From: Cercis canadensis
Lineage: Eukaryota > Streptophyta > Magnoliopsida > Fabales > Fabaceae
NCBI GenBank assembly: GCA_003255065.1
Contig: QAOA01007670.1
Coordinates: 558,001 to 622,000 of the forward strand
Length of the DNA: 64,000 nt
Direction of reading: 5' to 3'
Part shown: piece by piece, positions 37,547 to 50,900 of the stretch
How positions within the stretch are numbered: position 1 is the first letter of the stretch
Layout: each line of letters starts with the position of its first letter
Notes under the pieces: generated by a model
What the model saw: the letters and a program-made list of their open reading frames with translations, nothing else
What the model was told of the DNA's origin: nothing
Databases searched by the model: none
Program-made: the position numbers and the translations under genes

Positions 37547-38156
37547 GAAATCTTATTTCACCAAAAATCTATCATTTTCCTTCCTTCTTAGATCTACCAC
37601 TTTATAATAAATTTATTAAATCTAATAATACAATGTATAATTTGTTTCTTGGTAAGAATATAATGTATAGCTTTTATATTTTATATTTTAATATCAAATT
37701 TTAAAGTTTTTTTTTTTTAGGATAATGATATAGCATTCATATGACTTATGTTTAATTTCATTTTTTCAAATTTTTGTATACTTTAATTTAATTTATTCAA
37801 TGTGTAGTTTTCTTATAAAATTTAGGATCCATAAAATGGTGTAAAAAAATGTTCTAAAAAGAGTCTTAATTTATGTCTTATCATTTTATATTTGTCACCC
37901 AAATACATAATTAATTTAAAAATACAAAAAATTCCTATATTACTCATATCATTTAAAAATATCATCATTCTAAAATTATAATAGAAGCTAATTAGCACAT
38001 TGCATCCTCTAAAAAAATTAAAAATATCCCATGCAATATGAGTTAAATATTATATATCCTATTTTTTTATTCTAAATTCCTTTTTCAACTTCCATGATAG
38101 GCACCCTTTAACTTATTATTTAGATGATGTTGAATATTTTTTTTTGATAAAAAAAA

Positions 38157-38643
38157 ATGTTTAAATGTACTACAAGTCTACAAGTTCTTATAATTTAAAT
38201 GAATTTTGAATCAGATTTATATATATATTTTTCATTTTTTGAGATCCTTATAATATATTTTTTAATTGGGTCTTTACCATTACCCAAAATTATAAATTTG
38301 TTAGTTTAGTGTTCACATATCAAATGGTTAGTTTATGTGACAATAAAAGAAACTAATGTGGCGCCAAAATAACATACAAATTGCCAAAGTAGAAAGAGAA
38401 TGGAAGAATATGAAATATAATGTGGTGATAATTTTTGTGCCACACCAGCTTATTTTATTGCTACATAGACAAGACATTTGTCATGTGAGTACTAAACTAA
38501 CAAATTTATAATTTGTGGTAACGACAAGGACTTAATTAAAAAAAATTCAAACTATAAGAATCCTAAAAGAGATTTTTTTCTTTTATAAATACATGATTTA
38601 AAATTCATCCAAACTATAATAATTTGTAGTACATTTAAACCAT
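38157..38643. mobile_element. Long palindromic MITE-like element (~485 bp)
   Basis: Left end ATGTTTAAATGTACTACAAG pairs with right end TTGTAGTACATTTAAACCAT. Inside, TTATAAATTTGTTAGTTTAG (about 38290-38310) pairs with CTAAACTAACAAATTTATAA (about 38490-38512), so the arms extend over much of the element. No coding capacity. A clean target-site duplication could not be fixed because the left flank is an A-tract. Superfamily uncertain. Confidence 0.65.
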
Positions 38644-39286
38644 AAAAGAAAACAAAAACTCCTCAATTACTACAACTTCTCTATTTTCTATTAGGATTTA
38701 TTTGGAAATTACTTAGAAAGGGAAAAGAAATGAAAGGGGAGGAATAAAACTCCCCTGTCAATTGTTTGGAAAATTTATTTTAAAAAAGGAGATGAGACCG
38801 ATGGATAAGATGCAACCCCCACACTATTTTTTTAGTCCATTTTTCTGTTCTTCTAAATTGAGGGGTTTGAAAAAAAATATATTAAAATAACTATTATACT
38901 TCTTTATTTTTTTTAAAATTCTTCATCCATTTATTAAAAAATAAGTATATTATATTATTTAATTTTATATTAAATATATCCATTTTTATAATAAAGAATA
39001 AACTAATAAAAATATTTTACAATATAACTTTTCATTTTCTCTCATTTTACTAATTTTTATCATTCAAACAAATAAATAAAAAACTTCTCATTTTTTCTTC
39101 CTTTCCTTTTTCTCTCTTCTCATTTTTTTTTTCATCACTTTAAACTCCAAACAACCCTTAGCCATGCAAATAAATACTTTCGAACAAATAAGTCTATTTT
39201 TATATCACCTTTAAACAAACATAGCCAATGAGGTTTTGAGATAAATTACTCTAATTTAATTTTCACATATCACATTGACCTCGCAT

Positions 39287-39810
39287 TAGAGCTGTCAAAC
39301 GGGCCGGCCCGCCCCGGCCCGCCTCAACCCGCCACCCAAACGGGGCGGGGCGGGCTGAGAAAACCTCAATCCAACCCAACCCACTGTGGGTTGTGGGTTA
39401 GGCGGGCCAGCCCGCCAAAAAAAAAAAATTAGTGACTAATAACAATTTAAATCAATGTTAAACACTAAATCAATGATAAATAATTTTTCATCACGTAATT
39501 CAAATTATTTAAAGGACCAAAATTAATTAAATAGTCTAACAAAGTAATAAACAATCATTAAAAAATAAGTCCAAGAAGATTAATACCAACATGACAACAT
39601 AATTTTTATAATAAAGATTAGAAATTTAAAAAAACAAAAAAAAAGACTGGCCCGCCCCAACCCTCCCCGCCTTGCCACCAACCCACAACCCAAACGGGGC
39701 GGGCTCAGAAACCCGCTTCTAAACGGGCCAGCAAAACCTTAACCCAACCCAACCCTTTTGCATGGCGGGGCGGGCCAACCCAACGGGCCCAACCCATTTT
39801 GACACCTCTA
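39287..39810. mobile_element. Non-autonomous hAT-superfamily element (524 bp) with perfect 8-bp target-site duplication
   Basis: Terminal inverted repeats TAGAGCTGTCAAACGGG at the left and, reading inward from the right, TAGAGGTGTCAAAATGGG. The element is bounded by CCTCGCAT on both sides (39279-39286 and 39811-39818). An 8-bp duplication and this terminal motif are hallmarks of hAT transposons. Both subterminal regions carry many GGCGGGC / GCCCGCC words, unusually GC-rich against an AT-rich centre. No transposase is encoded. The perfect target-site duplication suggests a fairly recent insertion about 0.5 kb upstream of the SPIRAL2-like start codon. Confidence 0.9.
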
Positions 39811-40321
39811 CCTCGCATCATTTTAACCTTTTGGACCCACCGCTACCTGACGCTGCCTCACATTCTAGCTGTTGGGTATGGAATGTTTTCGTACCCAAAA
39901 TATTTGTATTTTTTCTTATTTATTGGTTCATCTTAATAATAATCCCTTGTCTTATAATTCACCAAAAAGGCACTACTTTAATTTTGATTTTTAAAATTAT
40001 TCCCTTTTCCCTCACTCTCTTGCAGATCTCGCGTTTCATTCAGTTCTGATTTGCCTTTCACATTTTTGTTGCTAATCCCACCAAGCAACCTTACCTCTCA
40101 CTCCTCCCTCACCTCACTTCCTTCCTTCTCTCTCTCTGAAACTGTAAACTCAGCACCATTATTTTCCATTCATCATTTCCCATTTCCCTCTCAGCTCTTG
40201 AGCTTTTCTCATCTTCAAAGCCCACAAGCATTCTTCTCTTTGAGCTTATAGTAGAGAAAGCAAGCACCTTTTTTCACTACTAGCTACTCCCAATTGATAG
40301 AGCAAGAGTATCATAGCCACA

Positions 40322-43300
40322 ATGAGTTCCCAATCACACAAGCATTCAAAGCCAGCAAAACCCCCTAATCAATCTTCTTCAACTCCACCCTCGTCAAGAT
40401 CTTCCTCATCCTCTCTCTCTTCCCACCTTGCCATGGTTGAACTCAAGCAAAGGATCCTCACCTCTCTCTCCAAGCTCTCTGACAGAGACACTTACCAGAT
40501 CGCAGTTGAAGACCTGGAAAAAATCATCCAGAGTCTATCCCCGGAGGGGATTCCCATGCTCCTTAACTGTCTCTACGATGCCTCCGCTGACCCAAAAACA
40601 TCAGTGAAGAAAGAGTCTCTTCGATTACTCACAGTGGTCTGCGCCTCTCACAGTGATTCAACCTCGACCCATTTGACCAAAATCATTGCCCACATTGTGA
40701 AGAGGCTCAAGGACTCCGATTCAGGCGTGAAGGATGCTTGTCGTGATGCTATTGGGGCATTGTCAGCGCAGTACTTAAAAGGTGAAGGTGGGGGTGATAA
40801 TGGGGGTCTTGGTCCTGTCGTTGCATTGTTTGTGAAGCCTTTGTTTGAGGCAATGAATGAGCAAAGCAAGGGTGTTCAGTCTGGTGCTGCAATATGTATG
40901 GCTAAGATGGTGGAGTGTGCTTCTGACCCACCTATCTCAGCGTTTCAGAAGCTGTGCCCGAGGATCTGCAAGTTGCTTAACAATCCCAACTTCCTGGCAA
41001 AGGCTTCAATTTTACCTGTTGTTTCGAGTTTGTCCGAGGTTTGTACAACGCTGTCAAACATGTTCTGCTTTTATGTTTGTGTTTAAGGTATTGTAGATAT
41101 GATGATATTTCTGAGGAAAAAATTAATGGTATGCTGGAGCTAGAGGCTTTGAAGGGGGAGGGAAAACATTTGACTTTTGCATTGTGATCATTCATGTTTG
41201 GAATTTAGGCTGTATCCTAAAACTGCTAACTCAGTTGAAGACCAAATTTTTGTTTTGCTGAATGACTGTTTTTCGTAGTTGAAGATGAGGTTTAAAACTT
41301 TGTATTTGAAATTTAAGGGAGAAAATTTGTTAGACCCTTTGACAATAAAATAATGGCATTTGGAAGCCATTTTAACATGGCAGTCAAAATGAAGATGGTG
41401 TTGGCAACTAGAGAGGCATAATTCTAATCATAGTTGTAGTAGTGGAAAGATTTAAGCATAATTCTGATAGCATTGGGATTTTTCTTTTCCTTTCCTAGAG
41501 GGTGGTAGAGAGATCCATTTTATTCTTTTTCTTTTTTCTCTGGTCAAATCTTCTGTTGGGTTTTCTCCATTTGGCAGGGCATTGTTCCTTCTTGTCTTCA
41601 TTACATGCAATTCAAATATAAACACCAAATAACTATTTTAAGACTATGAAATTCCAATAGAAAGGAACATGTATAGAGGTTCAAAAGAAGTAATTGAGAC
41701 CTAATTCCAGGTTGGAGCAATTGCACCACAAAGCTTGGAAAATTTGCTACCCAGCATTCATGATTGCCTTACCAGTACAGATTGGGCAACACGTAAGGCA
41801 GCTGCTGATGCATTAAGTTCCTTAGCTTTGCATTCAAGTAGCTTGATTACTGATGGAGCAGTGTCCACACTGGCAGTGCTTGAGACATGCCGTTTTGACA
41901 AGGTAGCATTTGATATTGACTTCTTAACCATAAGTTTCTGTACTTGCTTTTTTCCATTACTATTTATTTTTGTAATGTATCATATTCCTTTCTTTGTCTT
42001 TGTTGGAGGTTACTAGGTCTGGCTTCTCATATCTTACAATACTTTGGAATTTTTTTAAGAAAAAGGAGACATTTAATTTCTAGAAAGGAATGAGTAGAAT
42101 ACAAACACAAAGTCCTCAAAATGAATAAAGGAAGTAAGTCAATAACAACTAACAACATCAAACATCAAACAGGAGTGCCCTCCACTCCTGCTGATTACTG
42201 GTTAGAATATTTCCTATAAAAATGACCAAAGCTGATCACCCTATAAACACAAAGTCCTCAAAATGAATAAAGGAACTAAGTCAGTAACAACTAGCAACAT
42301 AAAATATCAAACAGGAGTGCCCTCCACTCCTGCTGATTACTGGTCAGAATATTTCCCACAAACATGACCAAAGCTGATCACCATAGTGAAAACAGGATGA
42401 CAATTTTGTTGCAAGCTAAATGTGAAGGTAGCCATGTGTTTTTGATGATGCTCGTGTTCTGCTCTGACCAAACAATCCCTCTTATTGCATGCATCAACAA
42501 CTTCCAAAGGATCTTTCCTTTCTCTTTCATCCAAAGCCCCCTAATATTGGGTCAATGCTCCTCTCCACTTTTTATGGGCAAACATTTCCTCGAAAGAATC
42601 CAAGTAAGTTATTTCGTATATTCCACAAGATGGGGCAGTGTAAAAAAAAAAAAAAAATGAGCAAGTTGACAAACTTCTCTAACATGTAACACAACCATTA
42701 GGAGATAATCATAGGACTTATGACTCTAGTTTGTCAACTTTTGATTGGACAACAACTTCTTTTATATATTTCATACCACTGAATTATTTTCTGCATTATA
42801 TTGTTAGGTGTTTTGTAGGACTTTATTTTTGCCATTATAGCATATCTTATTTAAGGAGCACAGAAGGAATTCTATTGTTGTCCCCCATTTTGTCGTCTAG
42901 GAGAATCTAGTGTCTTTGGATTCCTAGTTATTATAAGTTTATTTCAAGGTATATGCTTGGTTGATATGATTGATTTATTTACTATATGAGACAACTGGAT
43001 TTAGGAGAAGCTTTAAAGAGGGAAGTGGCATAGTTTATCTTGAATAACTTATTTTGACTGATATAGGCTTATAGCAGTTGTCAGTGACTGATCTAGCAGC
43101 TGGAGTGATTTGTTCAGCATGGCATGTTCATGGTTTGACAAAACTTCATCACTGGAAACTGATTGTTCATTGCATTACTCATTGTTTCTCAAAATAATCA
43201 TGTATAATTGGTTTACAGATAAAGCCTGTCAGAGATAGCATGACAGAGGCATTGCAGTTATGGAAAAAGATAGCAGGGAAAGGAGATGGAGCTTCTGATG

Positions 43301-46300
43301 ATCCAAAGGGTTCATCAGGGGGTAGGAATACTTGTATTGTCAGTCATGACACATTCTTTATCTTATTTTTTGTTTCTCTCATTTGATTGTGGGTGTTCTG
43401 TTTTAGATGGTGAAAATCCTCAACCAGCTGTTTTGTCAGAAACAAGTGACCCAAAAAAACTGAATCCTGGTGAGACAAATGCTGAGCCATCGGCAAAAGA
43501 TTCATTGACTGGTTCTTCTAACTTGGATACTATTGCCAAGGCCAAAGGTGCTAGCATCCCAGAGAAAGCAGTTGTAATATTGAAAAAGAAAGCGCCTGCT
43601 TTAACTGATAAAGAACCGAATCCAGAATTCTTCCAGAGACTTGAAAGAAGGGGTTCAGATGATTTTCCAGTGGAAGTAGTTGTTCCTCGTAGATGTCTCA
43701 ATACTTCAAACTCAAACAATGTGGAAGAATCAGAGGCAAGTGTCAGAAATTCTAAAGAAAGGATCCCTAGTGAAGGTTTTCATGGATCTGCCAATAATAA
43801 ATATCGCCCCTTGGAGAGAGGAAATGATGGATATTCTAGACAACGGGATTTTGATGATTTTGCCCATGATAGATACTTTGAAAAGAGAGTGAATGGAAAA
43901 GAATTGAGACCAAAAGCATATGATACTGATGATAGGATTGAGATCAGTCAGAGAGAGGGCTCTGCTAATCTTGCAGGTTTCTCTAAAAGCGATGGCCAGT
44001 CAGAAGGATCCTTCATCAATAACAGAGGAAACTGGTTGGCCATCCAGAGGCAGTTACTGCAGTTGGAAAGACAACAAGCTCATCTGATGAACATGCTGCA
44101 GGTATGGTTGGTATGGCATAGAAAATTAATTCTGATACTTACTCTTTACAAGTGATAGACTCTTTCACAATATTGCAGGATTTCATGGGTGGATCTCATG
44201 ATGGCATGATAACTTTAGAGAACAGAGTACGAGGCCTTGAAAGAGTTGTTGAAGACATGGCACGGGATTTATCTATATCATCAGGTCGTAGAGGTGTTAA
44301 CTTTACAGGGTTTGAGGGAGGTTCTAGTAGGCCTTCTGGCAAGTATAATGGTTTTGCTGATTACTCCAGTGCCAAGTATGGGAGGGGTGGTGATGGACGT
44401 ATCCCATTTGGTGAAAGATTTGATGCAAATGCTTTGGGCATGAGGGGAAGGGGGCCATCTTGGAGATCTGACATGTCTGAGGGCTGGGATTTTCCTGGAT
44501 ATGGTGCTTCTAGAAATGGTCAGATGGGCTCAAGGAGGGCTTTTGGTGGTGGTTCTATTGATGGAAGATCACCAAAATCAGTGCATGAGAGTGATCAGGG
44601 TGGCAACCGGAGAGCTTGGGATAAAGCTGGAACACCCATTCGACTTGGTGAGGGCCCTTCTGCAAGAAGTGTGTGGCAAGCTTCTAAGGATGAAGCTACT
44701 TTGGAAGCAATTAGGGTTGCTGGGGAGGACAATGGAACATCTCGAGCAGCAAGAGCAGCTATCCCTGAAATGACTGCAGAAGCTCTGGTGGATGACAATG
44801 TTGGGCAAGAGAGGGATGCCATCTGGACTTCTTGGAGTAATGCAATGGATGCCCTTCAAGTGGGTGACATAGATTCAGCCTATGCTGAAGTTTTTTCCAC
44901 AGGAGATGATTTCTTGCTTGTAAAGCTAATGGACAGATCAGGCCCTGTAATTGACCAACTTTCAAGTGAGATGGTATGCGAGGTCTTGAATGCCATTGGA
45001 CAGTTCTTATTAGAGCAAAACCTGTATGATATGTGTTTGTCTTGGGTTCATCAGGTATGGCTTTTTTCCTATTGAATCTTTCATTCTTTAAGCTAACATA
45101 TGCAGAGTTTCTCATCCTACAAGTATTCTCTTTCTCAAAGTAACATGTTTTAGAACACCTTCCAGATCACCAGAGATAGGAATAGATGACATTGTCATTT
45201 CCCTTGTTATTTAATCATAGTCAAATCTAGAGCAGTTTGAAACAGCTAAAATCTTCACCAGGAAAAACTATTAACATTATCAAAGAGTTTCAGTAACTTA
45301 TCTAAATAATTATTTTTGTATCTAAAAATAGCTGTGTTTGAAGATCAGGTGTTTAAAGCACCACAAAATCATATCTCCTAAGATTGTTGTAGATCTCAAG
45401 TTGTGGGATCTAATTCTGTTTGTTGAATTGCTATATTTAATAGCACGACTGCATATGCCATTCTACCTTCTGTTTATGACTGCAAACAAAATAATAAACT
45501 GAAACAAGTGATGTAGATTCTTGACCTCACTGGGGTTTAATATGTCTACTATATTCCATAATTATGCCTATTCATTGCTATATAATTCCTAGACTATTAT
45601 AAATCATTTTGAGAATACTTAATGTCCCTGCTTTGAGGATGAAACTTTACTTCATGCAGACGAATTATGGTGCAATCAGGCTAACTGTAATTCTAATTTT
45701 TCAACTTTAGCACTCGTCTGTTCTCTTTTCTTCTTGATAGTTATATCTTAATAGTTACAATCTCATCAAACAAGCCACTATTATCACTTTATTAGCCTGA
45801 ATTTTGGTGATGCCTCATTTACATCGACATTGTCAAGTGATTTTATATAATTTTCTCCAATTACTGCCTTCTTCTGAAATAAAATGTCAATTCTTGACGA
45901 AGACAATGTTTATCATGAACACTTAATGCATTGATGCAATATTGGTTTTTAATTGCAACCTAAAATCATACCTATCAAAAGAAGGGTATACATATCCTGA
46001 TATTTTGCAGGTGGAAGAGTGGCTTAGGCTTATTTCTCCCCTTGTCTGTTGTTACTGTGCTAGAGTTTCTAGTTTAGTGCTTGCTATGTTATTGAATATA
46101 GGTTCCAAATATTGATTTGAGATCTAAAAGTTGAATTTATATCTCCTATGTTCAGTTGGTAGAGATAGTATTGGAGAATGGTTCTGATGCCTTTGGGATT
46201 CCGATGGAATTGAAGAAGGAGCTCTTGCTGAATTTACATGAAGCTTCTTCATCGACTGATACAGCTGAGGACTGGGAAGGTGTACCACCAGACCAGCTAT

Positions 46301-46353
46301 TGTTGCAGTTGGCATCGGCCTGGGGAATTGATCTACAACAGCATGACAAGTAG
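40322..46353 (+). CDS. TORTIFOLIA1/SPIRAL2-family microtubule-associated protein (SP2L-like)
   Basis: Six exons: 40322-41038, 41711-41902, 43219-43321, 43407-44101, 44179-45054, 46156-46353 (TAG 46351-46353); 2781 nt, 926 aa, slightly longer than recalled Arabidopsis TOR1/SPR2 and SP2L. After a Ser/Pro-rich start comes a HEAT/TOG-like helical array from about residue 38 (VELKQRILTSLSKLSDRDTY) through about 303 (ATRKAAADALSSLALHS). A charged disordered middle follows, then a coiled coil (LLQLERQQAHLMNML, about 555-570, and NRVRGLERVVEDMARDL). The conserved C-terminal domain ends QLLLQLASAWGIDL. Known role: these plant-specific proteins bind microtubules and stabilise minus ends, controlling cortical array order and preventing helical organ growth. 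Position next to LTD and organellar Pol I matches the Arabidopsis neighbourhood of SP2L (At1g50890), so this is probably the SP2L orthologue. The choice within the family is inference. Confidence 0.92.
42103..42382. repeat. 138-bp tandem duplication in intron 2 of the SPIRAL2-like gene
   Basis: 42103-42240 and 42245-42382 are direct copies separated by CTAT. Both start AAACACAAAGTCCTCAAAAT and end CAAAGCTGATCACC, and both include GGAGTGCCCTCCACTCCTGC. Roughly ten differences were seen by eye, so the duplication is older than the assembly-related copies and is likely real. Confidence 0.85.
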
Positions 46354-47929
46354 TTGGTACAGGAAGACTATTGGTATTAAGATGCCGTCATGCGTTAACT
46401 TTTGATTTTGGGTGTATTGCTTGATAGATCAAATGTATGATTTGGATGATACCTCATGCAGAAGCTTTCAAATATATATATATATTCTGGTATAGGGCCT
46501 CCAACGTGATTATAGGCCGTGTTTATTTGCGTTATATTGTCTTTAAGAGAACTGCTTTTTGTAGCTAAGATAGTGCTTTTTAACTTGCTACGATTTTTGA
46601 GCTTTTAATTTTCTTTTAATAAAAAAGCTCTATTCAAACGAGCTTATGCATCATTTTCTCCAAGACTTTATGCTTAGTGAACTTTGGTCTTTGACTGATC
46701 CTATGTTGGTGAAACAGGTGAAGTGCAATGTTTAATATTCCTAGTGCCCAACCAGACTGCTTAAATATATATGAAATCAGATGAATTATCCCATCTCCCA
46801 TACATGTACTGTAATGTAAGTTTTTACATAATTGTTTCTTCAACTGTACTGTTTTGCAACCTCAAGCATAACTTGATTGTTACATAGCTCTTAGTCAATT
46901 TCCGTATACCTTTTGCTCTTGTTTTTCAGGAAATATCAAAGTACGACAGTTAATAACACGAGGCCATAATTCTCCTGGACCTATTTAATAGTCACTTGTT
47001 ATTAGAGCATTTATGCACAAGCGTAACTGCTATTCAATCATGCAATTACTTCTGCATGTTATATTTGGTGCCAGGACTAGGCATATTGTAGAGGGAACAT
47101 TTCTTCACAATGTGGCTTGCGTTAGTACATGAGATAGAGATAAATTCAGCAAATTTTAGTTTATATACATTACAAGATACAGTTCGCATCAAGCTCAATG
47201 GCCCAATGGATGCATTAAGCAGAGCATGACATTTAGTGTACATTTAAAAAGAGGAGGGGAACCCAACAGGGTTGGGTCGAACAAAATGCCTAGACAAGTG
47301 ATTTTAGCCTTTTGTTTCTTGCTTGGCCAGGANATAGTCACTTGTTATTCGAGCATTTATGCACAAGCGTAACTGCTATTCAATCATGCAATTACTTCTG
47401 CATGTTATATTTGGTGCCAGGACTAGGCATATTGTAGAGGGAACATTTCTTCACAATGTGGCTTGCGTTAGTACATGAGATAGAGATAAATTCAGCAAAT
47501 TTTAGTTTATATACATTACAAGATACAGTTCGCATCAAGCTCAATGGCCCAATGGATGCATTAAGCAGAGCATGACATTTAGTGTACATTTAAAAAGAGG
47601 AGGGGAACCCAACAGGGTTGGGTCGAACAAAATGCCTAGACAAGTGATTTTAGCCTTTTGTTTCTTGCTTGGCCAGGACGGCAAGATCCTCTCTATAGAC
47701 ATGAAGCAAATATTTAAGGCATTACTTTTGCCACGAAAAGAGAAGCACCAAATCAGCAGCCTTTGATTCCAATTTCCAATCAACCACCAGACCATACAGC
47801 CATGCTACGTGAAATGAGACAAAACATCTCTGCCAAATGCAGTTATGGCATTGGCATGCCACGAAGGTCACAAAAATAACCCCCACTTATAAACCAATCC
47901 AGGGCCTTTCATGCTGTAGGACCAAGTAT
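46354..47929. other. Convergent 3' flanks with an assembly duplication
   Basis: Holds the 3' UTRs of the SPIRAL2-like gene and of organellar Pol I. 46988-47332 and 47334-47678 are near-identical copies around the single N at 47333 (one substitution seen). No separate gene was recognised; frames repeated on the minus strand come from the duplication. Confidence 0.7.
46988..47678. repeat. 345-bp direct duplication around a single N (47333)
   Basis: 46988-47332 equals 47334-47678 at constant offset 346, with TTATTAGAGC versus TTATTCGAGC as the only difference seen. The copies abut the N exactly on both sides, as expected of an unmerged contig overlap. Confidence 0.9.
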
Positions 47930-50900
47930 CTATTTTGCAGAGTACCAGTTTTGAGCACACTTAGCATCAACAGAGAGGTCAACTTGAAGGATGTTCTTGC
48001 CATTGAAGGGCTTGGACATGCACTCAACAACTATGGCCTTCGCAACCTGAGCAGATTCTGTTGGTCCTTCCAATATAACTTCATCATGAACCTGGTTTGT
48101 AAAGTTATATCCAAAACTGTTAGCTAAGATAGGAATAGTGGTTTCTGACTAGACTTTCCAAACCATTCAGATTTGAAACAACCTCAACAGGTTATACCAA
48201 AAGAATTAAAAAACTGCAGCAACTTTTTACCAAGATAATAGTATTACTTACAATATATAATTCATGAAAACACATAAAACTCTGGGAGAATACTACTTGT
48301 ATTACGCTCACCAATGGTGCAATGTATGTAATGCAACTGTAACTAGAATAAACTATTGGAGCAATTGAAAATAGGATAATGATGTGAGTAAGTCAATGAG
48401 AAAAAGGCGAGGATTGACAGATGTATCACTCAAATAGTCTAATCAAAAACATAACCACAGGATCATCCATGATCAAGAAACTAAACGCTTATCAAATTCA
48501 CACATTATTATGAATCAGAAATGAGGATAGCGAGGAGCAACATGGAAGAAAATATGTCAAAGGAAAAATGTATGCATCAACATTGGCAAGCTCACAAAAA
48601 TAATGCTCAAGACAAGGAACATCCCCCATTCTAGTTGTTATAAAGTGTATCGAGCATTTATCACAGATATTTATAGCAAAAAAAAAAAAACAGTAGCTTT
48701 GCAATCATTAGAAGCTAGCTGGGATACTTATTGCATTGATAAACGGAAAGTAGATTATTGAAATTCAAAACTTAATGAGATGAAAATGCTTGTATCAGTT
48801 GGATCATATAATTTCAATAAAAATATATAAGTATTACACAATCAAGAAAATCAAAAAGGAAAAAGTTAACCTGTAGAAGCAACTTCCATCCAAGCTCCTT
48901 CAACTGCATATTTTTGGCTATTTCTAACATGGCACACATGGCAACATCAGCCGCACTACCCTGTCATAATTTACAAATTAAAAACTCATAACCAAGCAGA
49001 GGAGCAAGTTCAAGATATCATATACATAAAATAAAATAAAATGTAAAAAAAGTATCTTAAAAGGTTTTTTAAAACATAAAATCTCTTCAGAGACACCTGT
49101 GGCTTCTACCACTATCTGTAGGGTTAAACATCCAGAGTCAAATCCCTGTACTGAGCCAAAACCAAAGCCCAAGAGAGTGTGTGTATATAATGAAAAAGAG
49201 CTGTTATATGGTGTATGTTTCAACATAAGTTCTATACGTAATCTCTGCTTACACAACTAAAAGACAAACCATTTTCACCAATGGCAACTTCTTTAATTTA
49301 ATAGGACATGACCTCATCTATACAGCAAATTACATGACTTAAACAAAAGTGCACTTNCAGGGTCAAATCCCTGTACTGAGCCAAAACCAAAGCCCAAGAG
49401 AGTGTGTGTATATAATGAAAAAGAGCTGTTATATGGATGTATGTTTCAACATAAGTTCTATACGTAATCTCTGCTTACACAACTAAAAGACAAACCATTT
49501 TCACCAATGGCAACTTCTTTAATTTAATAGGACATGACCTCATCTATACAGCAAATTACATGACTTAAACAAAAGTGCACTTCTACAAGGATAAAAGAAC
49601 AATACGTTTAACTTCTACTATGTTCTTATTCACAACTTCACTAAATTTCTCTTGAATATTGAACTTCACATTATGGTAGTTTCACAGGTGGGTTCAGAAA
49701 ATGTAATCTCGTTGTCCACTATTATTCTTGAAGACACGAGGTTCCAAGACCTGAGATCATAGGCTACATATTGGAGCCGATGAAGTTGCCTTCATCATAG
49801 TAGGTTAAAGAATTCAGTACATAGTTTCTATGAAGAGAATTATCAAACTTGAGAAAGTAGATATGGTTGAGGAGGGAAGGGGAACACATTGTTAAATTAG
49901 AAGGAAGGACAGACCTGCACTGGAGTATTTATAGCTGCTCGCTCAATATGACCTTTTTGATACGAAGTGGCTTGGTCCGTCGAAGGGAACCGCCGGGCTC
50001 GCCCTAGCAATGTGTATACGCGATGAGTTTCACAGGCTTCTTTTTTACGCTTCTCTTGCCATTTCAACACTTCTTTTCTATCATTGTACCATAGGTCAAC
50101 TGTTTTCTTAGCTTCTTTCACAGAAACCTGAGAGAAGATAGATGTCACCTTGGCTGGACAAATCAAATTATATTTCATAGGGACCTGTCATATGAGATTC
50201 CCTCATAATTAATAACAGAATTGAGCGTACCTTCCAATCCTTGGCAAGCCCCATTGGAGTCTTTCCATATGCGATTGAGAAGTTAAGCATTTTAGCTTTC
50301 CTTCTTTCAGAACCAAAGGCATCCTGAAATCAGTCAACATCATAGCACATATTCAACTGATCAGTTTTGGAAAGTAAGAAAGGCGAGAGTGGAGAATTTT
50401 TTCTAGTTGCTTCATGTAGATTGATCAGTGGTAAAGAAATAGTGCTTTAAAGGAAAAGTGCTGTCCACTTTCAATTGAAACAGATCGCAAAGCATTAACT
50501 CTTTAATTAGGGTGTATATTAATCCTATACTTAACGTAGGGGTTTCCTGGGCAGAGTTTTAGAAGTCTTCACCCCGTGTAATGTGTTAGACTCTAGTGAC
50601 TCTTCTTTCTGGTCCCTGTCTCTCTTCCCTCTTTTATCCTCAGTATATTTTATTGTATACTTCCCCTTGTTCCCTAGCTTCGTTTGTAGAACATACCTCA
50701 ACCAAACTAACAGCAGTAAACTGCTATAGGTTCAAAGGCCACATCAGCTTCTCTCCATATCATTGTGAATTGTGTTTTAAGTAGCTTTGAGACTGGTAAC
50801 CAATAATTCTTACATTGGGAGGTGGCTTGATATATTGAAATAATCTTTTTGGTATTTTGGCAAGATGTGGGTTTTCCCTGAGAATTGGAGCAATTTTACT

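Larger units (their letters stand above)
34366..40321. other. Divergent spacer between RH28 and the SPIRAL2-like gene, including misassembled block
   Basis: 34366-34527 is the RH28 5' UTR and promoter. 34528-34809 is repeated at 37196-37477. 34811-37194 consists of displaced copies of sequence found elsewhere in the window (separate entry). 37547-38156 is AT-rich without features. 38157-38643 is a long palindrome. 39287-39810 is a hAT element. 39811-40321 is the promoter and CT-rich 5' UTR of the plus-strand gene. No gene is present. Confidence 0.7.

Noticed and set aside
47046-47589. Two identical minus-strand small genes
   Set aside because: The same chance frame seen twice because of the 345-bp duplication around the N at 47333.
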